Of a DNA stretch of 64,000 nucleotides, positions 31,591 through 40,723 are shown one piece after another (the stretch's first letter is position 1; every line of letters starts with the position of its first letter). Source of the DNA: Salvia splendens. Lineage: Eukaryota; Streptophyta; Magnoliopsida; Lamiales; Lamiaceae. Made by a program: the position numbers and the translations under genes. The notes below the pieces were generated by a model that saw only the letters and a program-made list of their open reading frames with translations, did not search any database and had not been told where the DNA came from. The DNA is taken from NCBI RefSeq assembly GCF_004379255.2, contig NC_056047.1:28658293-28722292 (forward strand), written 5' to 3'.

Positions 31591-32406
31591 ATGTCCGGCT
31601 CCGGCGATCACCCCTCCGACTCTGGCGGTTGGAACCACGAATGGTTCGGCTCGCAACCATTTCCTCCGGAAACGGAATTTTCGGCCCCTCCTCAAACCCA
31701 AAGTTCGCAAGCTCCGAGTGGCTATCGGCCTTACCCGGTGGACGACCAAGATTCCCCCGATGAGCAATACGGGTGGGCACCCGAACCACCCGTACCTAGA
31801 GTGGGAGGGAACGGCAACTCTCAAACTCATCATCTTCCTACTCGTGGTGTCCGCACCCCGTACATTCCGGGGGAGATGGATCAATTATTCAAAGCGTTTT
31901 TGTCTATCTTCGAAGATCCGGAGATTGTCACGAACCAATTCGGGGACCATTTTTTGTGGCGCATCTGTCGCCAGTACAATCAAAATCGGTCGGCTGGAAC
32001 AATCGAGCGCAACGAGAGTATGGTGCGCAATGCTATATACAGAGCCAACGAAGAAATCCAAAAGGTACAGGGGTATTACCTCCAGGAAGAGCGGTCGGCG
32101 GGAAGCGGCAGAAGCAAGGTCGACATCATCAGTGCCGCGTTGGCGACCTACCAATCCCAACACTACAAACCGTTCAAGTACCTCAATGTTTGGCAGGAGA
32201 TGCGTGTGCATCCGAAGTATAGGGGAGACGTATCATCCTCTTCTAGCTCCTCCAGCAAACGATCGAGGTCGGTATCCCTATCCGACGCCAGCTCCGATGA
32301 GGTGTCCACCCAGCTCGCCAGAGCTAACTTGAGTAGCCCCGACGCCGGCACGAGTAGTTCCCAATGCCGGCCGCAAGGAAGGAAGAAGTCGACGGCCAAC
32401 CACTAA
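31591..32406 (+). CDS. PIF/Harbinger ORF1 Myb/trihelix-like protein
   Basis: 271 residues, fully open. Residues 1-85 are Gly/Pro/Ser-rich. Residues about 90-210 resemble the DNA-binding ORF1 proteins of plant Harbinger elements, often annotated as Myb-like or wrongly as glutathione S-transferase T3-like: a GEMDQLFKAFLSI helix, FLWRICRQYNQN, then YKPFKYLNVWQEMRVHPKY, the equivalent of the F-...-AW-LL--DPKW block. Residues 212-271 are a Ser-rich basic tail ending in RPQGRKKS. In autonomous relatives this protein works with a separate transposase to bind the element ends. Here the transposase is missing, yet the frame has no lesion, so it may be recent or under selection. It could act in trans only with transposase from elsewhere. 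Confidence 0.7.
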   Translation: MSGSGDHPSDSGGWNHEWFGSQPFPPETEFSAPPQTQSSQAPSGYRPYPVDDQDSPDEQYGWAPEPPVPRVGGNGNSQTHHLPTRGVRTPYIPGEMDQLFKAFLSIFEDPEIVTNQFGDHFLWRICRQYNQNRSAGTIERNESMVRNAIYRANEEIQKVQGYYLQEERSAGSGRSKVDIISAALATYQSQHYKPFKYLNVWQEMRVHPKYRGDVSSSSSSSSKRSRSVSLSDASSDEVSTQLARANLSSPDAGTSSSQCRPQGRKKSTANH

Positions 32407-32458
32407 GAACATTGGGGGTAGAGCCGGATGAATAGTCTTCCACGGGGTATTTTTAGCC

Positions 32459-32636
32459 TTTAATTATATAATTTTTATTTTTTAGAAGTTTAATTATGTA
32501 ATTATTATTTTTTAGGAGTTTTATTATGTAATTTTTATTTTTTAAGAGTTTAATTATGTAGTTTTTAATTTTTAGGATTTTTATTATGTAATTTTTAATT
32601 TTTAGAATTTTAATTATGTAATTTTTATTTTTTTTA
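32459..32636 (+). repeat. 30-bp AT-rich tandem repeat, about six copies
   Basis: Units of the form TTTAATTATGTAATTTTTAT followed by TTTTTAGGAG recur head to tail directly after the ORF1 gene, with small differences. It is inside the Harbinger element. Confidence 0.88.
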
Positions 32637-33044
32637 TAATTTGTAATAGTATTACGGGTAATTTTAATGCATTTTAATATTGTGGAAATGTTTTTATTTA
32701 AATTGAATAATAGAATGGTGGGACCCTTAAGCTTGTCCTTGCGGAAGAGCACGGATGTGAGTGTTGTGCTCTTGCCTAAGGACAGAGAGTAAAAGTGGGT
32801 CCGGACCTACATCCGTGCTCGTTGGCAAGAGCACGGATGGGGATGCTCTTAAGGATAATAACATTTGGTTGAATTAGTCTCAAAAAAGGACCCATGCATT
32901 TACACCTTCCACATGCAACTCTCTTTCACACTACATACATACCAAGTCTACATCCCTAATTTAAGACACAAATTCACCTAACAAATACACTTTCTTGCTA
33001 TTTATCACTCTCTCTACACATCAAAATAATTATCACCTATAGAT

Positions 33045-33224
33045 ATGCACAAATCCACTCTACAACTTGCTCTCCTCTCAATGATTTTGATCACACACCA
33101 AAGTGCTACAACATTTTATGCCAAGGCTGAGGAAGTGGATGGTCCAAGTATTAAATGTGGGGAGTGTCCTTGTGCAAGCCCCCCCACCTCCGGTTTATAC
33201 TGCAGCGGTTCAGTATGTCTCTAA
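33045..33224 (+). CDS. Possible small secreted cysteine-containing peptide
   Basis: A 59-codon frame starts MHKSTLQLALLSMILITHQS, a good signal peptide, followed by an acidic spacer and a short Cys cluster (KCGECPCASPP, then GLYCSGS). A CA-rich, AT-poor leader typical of plant 5' UTRs precedes it. A splice-donor-like TCA-GTATGT occurs at 33213. A matching acceptor TTGCAG at 34213-34218 would add only a TAA, giving 56 residues. I do not recognise a family. Coding status is uncertain. Confidence 0.4.
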   Translation: MHKSTLQLALLSMILITHQSATTFYAKAEEVDGPSIKCGECPCASPPTSGLYCSGSVCL

Positions 33225-35391
33225 TCTCAGCTATTTCTATTCTCCGCCTGCCAAATCTAGTGGTTTGGCGATTGAATGATTACGATCAGTGTTAATAAGA
33301 ATATTAATTGTATTTTCATTAATTTGTAAGTGGTATTATTATGGTAAATTCTTAGCTACTAGTTCTTATTTATTTCTTCCACACACCTAATTGCTATCCA
33401 GATATAGTTAGGTGCGTGAGAATATTCAATACAAGCACAAATTATTTGGATTTGTTTATCCACACTCATCTATCACTATATAATTTAGTATAACTTCTGT
33501 GTGATGTACGGTCTTTATATAAGTAATTATTTTTGCATGTTTTGAATTATATATGTTTGATATTGATAACTATTGGATTGTACAAATAATAATATGAATA
33601 TGTGAACATGGTGTGTTATAATGCTAACTTTTCTTAAATTGTTAACTTGTTAACTCATCTACGTAGTGTGTTAAAACTGTATGTGTTGTCATTTTAATAA
33701 ACTGTGTTGACATTTAAATATTAATGTCAACACAATGTATTAAAGTATCAAGTTAAGTTTATGTTGACATTTCATTATCACCGTGTTGATATTTTTAATA
33801 CACTACGTTAATGAGTTAGCAAGTTAGCAACTTAAAAAAAGTTAGCAACGGATCACACCCAATTACAATAAAAGTATGAAAACATATATCAAATAAAATC
33901 AAATAAATCACAATTAATAATTGTAATCTCAATTTGGGATAATCACCTTTGTAACAACATTTATAATCGAATAAAAAAATATCATTGTCATGTTCACAAA
34001 CTATAACGTCGTTGAAACTCGTGCGGTGCAGAAATAATAATTATGTACTAGCAAATATATTAAATTCAGTAAATTTGATATTAATAATGTATTATTAAAT
34101 ATACATTTTGAAAAACTTGTTCGTAGAAAATGTTAATGATAGAATCATAACCACTATCATAGTTATTGCTTACCAAACTAGTCAAAATTTCAATGAATTG
34201 TGAACCTTGATATTGCAGTAAACAATGGCTCATCTCTAAAAAACATGTCTTTTACTTTGGTGAACGAGTTTTGCTTTTCGCACTTTATAATGTTAACAGG
34301 AATTTTTGTTGTTAAGAATTAGATAGGTAAACGACATAATACAACAAAAAAAATAAAAAGAGTACAAAGAAATAATTAAAACAAACTGAACTATGTTAAA
34401 TAGAAACAAAAAAACATAAAGGAATAACCAATTCAAGTATTCATCTTTCTGCAAGGCGAGATACGCTTTAGTAGTGCTCTCAAATTTGACAAGTCACCCC
34501 AAAGATAAAACATCTTACGTCTATGAAGTAGTAGTAGCACCAATAACAACAGAGCTACAGAAAACTAGATGAAGATGAGTGAAGAGCTTCCACAAAAAGA
34601 ACAATGCAAAGAGAGGAAGAGGGAGAGGGAGAGGGAGAGGGAGAGGGAGAGGGAGAGAGCTTGTATGTATGCAAAGTGTAACACACCGACTTTCTCTATG
34701 TTTTAGTTGTTCTCAAAGGACGTCCAATGTTTAGCCGAATTTCGAGTTTGTTTCTTTTCATCAATTAATGGAATAGTTATTGAAAACTCATATTTTATCG
34801 GATGTTTTAATTTACTCAACTACACGACCTATGAGAGAGATGTGTTTGGACCAAAGAATGAGTATATGTGTTGATCAATTAAGAAGAATTTTAATTTATG
34901 TTTAGGACTTGGCATAAAACCAAAGTACTAAAATTTTGGATTATACAAAAATATCCCAAAATAAATCCGAAGAAAATATAACAAAAAAAATGTATATAAA
35001 TACTAATATTTATGGGAATAAGATAAATAAAAAAATCACGAATAATTAATGTCTAAATTAAGTAATCTTTGAAATAATAGTAAATTCATATAAAAATAAA
35101 AAACGGGTAATGATTTAAAAAATGGGTAATGGAAAATTATAATTGATTAATTGACAATTAATGAGATCAATGAATGTCAATTCATTTTTAATTTATGGGA
35201 TTGATGAGAAATATGTAGTTTTGAAATTTGGAAAAATGAGGTTGATTAATAGGTAAATTGTTGATTGATTGATAATTAATGAAATTAATGAGTGTCAAAC
35301 TGCCAATTCATTCTTAATTAATGGGATTGATTATTAGGCCATTTAACATGCAGTCGAATAGGAATTAATCGCTATTTTTAGTTGTTTATTA
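33225..35391. other. AT-rich region, no gene recognised
   Basis: Contains two inverted-looking AT-rich passages around 33600-33840 (GTTAACTTGTTAACTC against GTTAGCAAGTTAGCAA), a possible small MITE, and a purine microsatellite at 34619. No convincing coding frame. Confidence 0.4.
34619..34660 (+). repeat. (GGGAGA)n microsatellite
   Basis: Six to seven hexamer units, purine-only on the plus strand. Confidence 0.92.
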
Positions 35392-35615
35392 CTCTCTCCG
35401 TCCGTAAATAATATGTACTTTGGGTTCGGCACGAGTTTTAATGTAAAATTGGTAAAGTAAAACAGATGTAAAGTGAAAAAGTAATTAAAGTATTGTTAGT
35501 GGAGAATGAGTCTCACCTCATTAGAGAGAAAAGAGTTTACAAAATTAGAAAAATATATATGCTTGTAGGACGGACTAAAACGAAAATAGTGCATATTCTT
35601 ATAGGACGGATTGAG
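35392..35615. mobile_element. Stowaway-like MITE
   Basis: Left CTCTCTCCGTCCGTAAATAA and right TATAGGACGGATTGAG are inverted, with TA duplications. 224 bp. Confidence 0.78.
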
Positions 35616-35685
35616 TATTTGTTCATTTGTTTTCATGTTTACTGATGGCGCCAAACAAATGGAGTACGTAGATCGAAAAAAAAAA

Positions 35686-36220
35686 TTTAAATTTTTTAAA
35701 AAATTTTAGTTTTTCTATTCGGTTCGGTTTGGATCGAAAAAAATTCTAAAAGCTGAATTTTTTTTTCAAAAATAGGATGTGTGAAATGTGAGTAGTGTGT
35801 GAAATGTTTAGTGTGTGTAGTGTGTTAAATGTGTGGTGTGTGAACTGTGTGTAGTGTTTGTAATGTGTGTAGTGTGTGAATTTTTAAATTCAGTTTAAAT
35901 TTTTTAAAAATTTCAGTGTTTCGATTCAGTTCGGTTTGGATCGAAAAAATTCTAAAAGCTGATTTTTTTTTTTAAAATAGGATGTGTGAAATGTGAGTAG
36001 TGTGTGAAGTATATAGTGTGTGAAATGTTTAGTGTGTGTAGTGTGTTAAATGTGTGGTGTGTGAAATGTGTGTAGTGTGTGAACTGTGTGTAGTGTTTGT
36101 AATGTGTGTAGTGTGTGAAGTGTGTGTAGTGTGTAAAATGTGTGTAGTGTGTGTAGTGTATGAAATGTGTAAAGTGTGTGTAGTGTGTGAAATGTGTGTA
36201 GTGTGTGAAGTTTTAAACAT
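35686..36220 (+). repeat. Duplicated block plus GTGTGTAGTGTGTGAA minisatellite
   Basis: A segment with TCGGTTTGGATCGAAAAAA, CTAAAAGCTGA and ATAGGATGTGTGAAATGTGA occurs at about 35686-35800 and again at 35892-36005. After each copy runs a TGTGTGAAATG/TGTGTAGTG satellite, longer after the second (to 36210). Confidence 0.85.
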
Positions 36221-36297
36221 ATTTCTATATTAATTTGTAGTTATCAAATATAGGAATGGAATCAATCAAGGAATAACAATTGCATACCATTTGCATT

Positions 36298-36420
36298 CCT
36301 TGTGCTTACCAAGCACAAAAATGGAATGGAATCCCCATTCCATTCTCACCTTCATTCCATTCCCATCTCCATTCCATTCTCATCCCCATTCCATTCTCTC
36401 CTCATTCCATTCCATCATAC
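36298..36420 (+). repeat. (CATTCC)-rich microsatellite
   Basis: Units CCATTCCATTCTC are repeated with T/C-rich interruptions. GGAATGGAATC at 36331 is the complement of the main unit. Confidence 0.8.
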
Positions 36421-36603
36421 CAAGAAGCCCCGTATACCCTAAAAAGAGTACACTGCAACTCACAAGATTAGATTTTTGTTCAAGACATGATGAGTTAAAA
36501 AAAAGATTACAAGTTGGAGCAAGAAAAGAAAATCCTAAAAAAATAAAAATATGAGAACGAGTGAGGAAGGAACTAAAATAGACATATAAATCACAATCCC
36601 TGA

Positions 36604-37175
36604 GAGCATCCATAATGGTCCGGACTAGTGGGCGGACTATAATCTGCCGTATCAACATTTCTTAGTCCGGACTAGCTTCCTGCGATGGTGCGGACCAGTA
36701 ACCGGACTATCTATTTTACATCCCTTTTTTATTTTATTTATTTTTTCCCCATATAGCAAAATTAAATATTAGTATATTAAATACAAAACATACATTACTT
36801 AATTATAAAAAAAAGTTACAACAGAAATCATTAAAAAAGGTATAATTTAAACAAGTTCTACGTGCCCAAACTTCTTCAACTATGTCAAACATGAGTGCAT
36901 GATGGACTTGAGTGAGAAATTAATGAAAAATGAAGTGTATTTATAGATTGAAAAGTTTAAAACACAAAAAAGGGAAAACGTGTGCGTCTTCCGTCGTCTT
37001 CCTCGTCCGTCAGCCTGAAGTGGACGGACGAGGCGTGGGACGAGGCATGGGTGACACGTCGTCCGCGGTCAAACTTTCGGGCATGTCGCTTGGCCGTCAC
37101 CTCGTCCGTCTCCGGGCGGAGGATAACGGACGAGGGATCATCCGGATAAAAAATGCACCATTGTGGATGATGCTC
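36604..37175. mobile_element. Harbinger-like MITE
   Basis: Ends GAGCATCCATAATGGTCC and inverted GAGCATCATCCACAATGGTG are flanked by TGA on both sides (36601-36603, 37176-37178). Ends match the GAGCATCC type seen in the ORF1 element at 31181. 572 bp. The right part is GC-rich (CGTCCG, GACACGTCG). No transposase. Confidence 0.72.
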
Positions 37176-37392
37176 TGAGTATTCAATTTCAAAGTTGCAG
37201 ACTTTGCTGGGGAAAAATGTTGAATTTTAGTTCTTTTCTTTTTGGGAACCGTTTTCCTTTCTTGAAACAATATTTATGTCGGTATTATGCTAAAACGGAG
37301 TAGAAGATTTTCAGAATTATTTTCTTTATGCATTAGAATTTCAGAATTACAGATACGCGGTCAATATAGTTTCATAATTAGGGTTTTAAATA

Positions 37393-37569
37393 CTCCCCTC
37401 GTCCCAAGATATTAAACTCGTACACCACTTTGGGTGTCCCAACATACTTGAGCCATTTCTATTTATGGTAAAAATCTACTTTATTACCAACCCCACTTAC
37501 GCTACTAGACAACACCTCCTAAATTCCCGTGCCAAACGAAATGGGTCTAATATCTTGGGACGGATGGAG
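37393..37569. mobile_element. Stowaway-like MITE
   Basis: CTCCCCTCGTCCCAAGATAT and inverted ATATCTTGGGACGGATGGAG match over about 18 bp. TA on both sides. 177 bp. Confidence 0.85.
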
Positions 37570-37853
37570 TATTATTTGGGTAATTTGGTCATTCATCAAT
37601 GTTGTGAGGAAAGTAATAATAAAAGAAAGAAGAGAAAAAAGATTAAAAAAATATATATATATCTTATTCAGAATAATTCGCATGTTGTGATCCCATATTC
37701 TGAAAGGTCAGCAAATTTAATCGGTTTTTTGAAATCTCTCTGTCATTTAGTCTAGTCTGAGTGACATGAGACTCGTTCGTCCTTAATTAAATGGTCAGTG
37801 TTTTTGGGTATGGATGTGCCTTAAATCTTTGAACTAAATGTCACATTCTTCAA

Positions 37854-37933
37854 TGTCATGACCGCACCTTGCTAAGGATAACAAAAGTAGGGAAACCGCG
37901 ACTAATGCGGGGTTTAAAGAAATGAGAAAGAAG
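37854..37933 (-). repeat. Terminal fragment of a Tekay-type LTR
   Basis: TGTCATGACCGCACCTTGCT then AAGGATAACA and ACCGCGACTAATGCGGGG follow the low-coordinate end of the other Tekay LTRs. A Stowaway element begins 2 bp later. The rest of the LTR is not clearly identifiable beyond 38202. Confidence 0.65.
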
Positions 37934-37935
37934 TA

Positions 37936-38199
37936 CTCCCCCCGTCCAAGCTAAGATGACACATTCCTTGGCCAGCACGTGATTTTAGGAGTTATTGGTT
38001 AATGTGTTTAATTGGAGAGAGAAAAGGTGGGGGTAAGTATTAAAATAGAGAGAGAGAAAGATATGAATATTTTAATAGGAGTGAGAAAAAGTGGTTGGGT
38101 ATATTAATTGGAGAGAGAGTTTCTAAAAAAGGAAATGTGTCAGCTTAGTTGGGACAAACTAAAAAAGAAAACGTGTCATCTTAAGTGGGACAGTGGGAG
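37936..38199. mobile_element. Stowaway-like MITE inserted in LTR fragment
   Basis: CTCCCCCCGTCCAAGCTAAG with inverted CTTAAGTGGGACAGTGGGAG, TA duplications at both ends. 264 bp. Confidence 0.8.
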
Positions 38200-38201
38200 T
38201 A

Positions 38202-38641
38202 GTATGATACTATGATTCGAACAGAATAATCTTCAATAACAATAATGATATACAAAATACCATACCTGAGCATTTGATTACATGGGTTCAATTGATGACG
38301 TATCTCAGTATAGATGATAGATGATGAGAGTTCACTATTCTCTCTTAACAAAATACCGCAGAAAAGTCCAAAAATGACTTCATGTGCCTTTAACTTCTCC
38401 ATATTGTTAAGGTGTGAGCTCTAGGCAGCTACTATTCTATTGGACACTTTCTTGTAGGGCCCGAGAGACAAAAACTCACTCTTTTAAGTTGTGATCGTGT
38501 TATCTTTGTAAACAACAGTATCTTTGTAAACAACAAACAACAGTATCTTTGTAAACAACAGATTCGCTGTAAAAAATTTGATGTTATATAAACCCTATAA
38601 CTTCCATCCAGTATATAAACATTGTTTTAGAACTTACGGAT
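38202..38641. other. Unassigned AT-rich region with short direct repeats
   Basis: CAGTATCTTTGTAAACAACA occurs three times at 38507-38561. No gene seen. Confidence 0.5.
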
Positions 38642-38643
38642 CT

Positions 38644-39180
38644 GTCACACCTCAACCCCTCTAACATATTTATATTTATAATAAACAAATATTTCTTAAA
38701 GTACAATAATCATATATTTAATACATGAAGTTTCTATAATAATCCGTGGAGTTTTTAGAACTAACGAACATATCTCTGATATCTTACTCCTGAAGAAAGT
38801 ATTAGTGGTTTATATGGGCCACAACTCACCGTATAAACTATATCTGTAATTCCACATCACACAAATATCACGTATATCCTTTCACCAATACATAAATAAT
38901 TTCACATCCATATGCATATGACTCTCTACTCTTTTTTTATTATTCTTTTTTTTATTATTCTGTGACGGTTCAAGCATGTTATCTGCATGGGATTTCCAAT
39001 ATGCCAATATGATTTTATCCGAAGGTCCCACAATGATTTGACCTGTATGTCCCAATATGATTTGATCTGAAGATCCCACTATGATTTGACTCGTAGGTCT
39101 CAATATGATTTTGACCCATAGGTCCCACTGTGATTGACCGAAGGTAGTACAACTATATTTACTTTGTATTGACAACATGA
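38644..39180. repeat. Possible LTR fragment with a 30-bp-scale repeat
   Basis: TGTCACACCTCAACCCC at 38644 resembles the TGTCACACCCC start of other chromovirus LTRs. At 38990-39145, about five degenerate units of ATATGATTTGACCTGTAGGT-CCCA follow. No partner LTR, primer site or coding relic was found, so this is tentative. Confidence 0.35.
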
Positions 39181-39487
39181 GTCGTGAAAGACTCTTAAAG
39201 TTTGTGACATTAATGAAAAAGAAACATTTTGCTTAGTCAATACCAATAATAACGTAGTACTAACATTAAAAGATAAATTATAGGGTTTTTTTTTGTGTAA
39301 ATAAGCTCATTTTTATATTTAATAATATTGTGAAAATAAATAATATTTTATTACAAAATAAAAATAAAATGATATGGCTAGAATTAAAATCGGTAAAACA
39401 AACACAAATTTTTTATACAATATACTTCTTAAGAATAAATCATGTTTATACACTAATAAAATTAGAAAAACAAATAACGTTTTGTAC

Positions 39488-39830
39488 AACTCCAAAATTG
39501 CGTAGAAGCTCATTTGAAGCATACTTTTCTTTTTCTTCAGCCGAATGCAAACCTTGAACCCGAATTACCCACATACTCCCTTAATATGATGTAATAGCAT
39601 TGAAGAACGAGATCGTTTGGGTGAATATGGTTCCAAAATTAGCGTAGAAGCCTAACTGAAACATAACTTCTATACTAGTGCTTTTCTTTAGCCGCAAGCT
39701 AAACTTGAGCCGGAATTACCCACATGCTCTCTCAATATGATGTATGTAATGTAATAGCATCGAAGGATGCGATCATTTAGGTAAATATAGCTCCAAAATT
39801 GCGTAGAAGCTCATTTGAAGCAAAACTCAC
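39488..39830 (+). repeat. Tandem duplication of a ~150-bp unit (2.2 copies)
   Basis: CTCCAAAATTGCGTAGAAGC starts a unit at about 39490, again (diverged) at 39631 and a third partial unit at 39791. Each full unit contains GAATTACCCACAT-CTC and AATATGATGTAATAGCAT. Confidence 0.8.
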
Positions 39831-40193
39831 CCATGAAATTCTAGCTTGATATATAAAAGCTATTGACATTTTATTCATATCAGAGACATAATCTCTCAGT
39901 TATGGCTTCTTGACATATTTTATAACAACCTTATATGTTGAGCTTCAGAATGTTGTCCCGTATTAGTACACAGACTTGTAAACATAATTTTGATTTTCGG
40001 GGTGTACTACTTTTTTGTTGGAAATCTGAGCACGCCATTGTTTTCTCCTTTGCATAAACATCCATCAGTATACATATGCCTTGTATAACCCTTTTTGTGT
40101 GCACGAGGTGGAAGCTTACTTTATGTTTCATATGATAACAAATTAAAGGCTCCGTTCTTACCAAACATCATTCATAGAGAGTTGTGAGCATAA
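39831..40193. other. Unassigned region left of the LINE
   Basis: No coding frame or element end recognised. Confidence 0.45.
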
Positions 40194-40210
40194 CCCCCCC
40201 CCCCCCCCCC
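40194..40210 (+). repeat. Run of 17 C
   Basis: A homopolymer that lies directly at the left limit of recognisable LINE sequence. Confidence 0.95.
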
Positions 40211-40718
40211 AGATGGAACACCAATTGATGTTGGGTGTGCGAGTGGTGGATAATTTAGGTCGATACCCGAGGGTCCCTTTGTTACATCAACGGGTGAATA
40301 AAGACACATATGCTTATATTCTGGATAAAATGAAGGGGAAGATAGTTGTGTGGAATGCAACTACTCCTTTGCAGGTCGGATTACTCTGGCTCAATCAGTA
40401 TTAAATACTATGCCTCTTTATGCCATGCAGACTTCGAAACTACAAGCCGGTACATGTTCTGGTATGGAGAAGACAATAAGAGGATATGTGTGGGGAAAGA
40501 AGTTGGAGAAACAATGTCTGAGTAAGGTAGCTTGGAGCAGGATAAAGTGCTCCAGGATGATGGTGGGTTGGGGCTCTGTGACTTGAGGCTGGTCAATTCG
40601 CTTTTGGTATGAAAGCTTGTTGGGCATTCTTACGAAACCGATTTCACTACGGGGAAGATTAATATGTGCAAAGTAAAATTTCAATCCTTCAGTGGGGTTT
40701 GACCCGGTGTTACGACCT
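40211..40718 (+). pseudogene. LINE (L1-type) reverse transcriptase, C-terminal part
   Basis: Plus-strand pieces in shifting frames give NLGRYPRVPLLHQRVNKDTY, ILDKMKGKIVVWNA, GRITLAQSVL, YAMQTSKL and GGLGLCDLRLVNSLLV. These are the plant L1-type motifs after the RT palm (LGKYLG-P-L...WN-K-LS-AGR--L--SV). Frameshifts and stops are present. The 5' part of the element is absent. Continues at 46949 after the Tekay-D insertion. Confidence 0.8.
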
Positions 40719-40723
40719 CTTAC

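Larger units (their letters stand above)
31181..32848 (+). mobile_element. PIF/Harbinger element encoding only ORF1
   Basis: Ends GAGCATCCGCAGCGG and (inverted) GAGCATCCCCATCCG are flanked by TTA on both sides (31178-31180, 32849-32851), the Harbinger target preference. It contains one intact gene for the Myb-like ORF1 protein and no DDE transposase. Size 1668 bp. Confidence 0.8.

Noticed and set aside
32453..32752. 99-codon minus-strand frame rich in Lys and Ile
   Set aside because: It is the translation of the 30-bp AT-rich tandem repeat.
36029..36220. 63-codon Thr/His-rich minus-strand frame
   Set aside because: It is a translated GTGTGTAG minisatellite.
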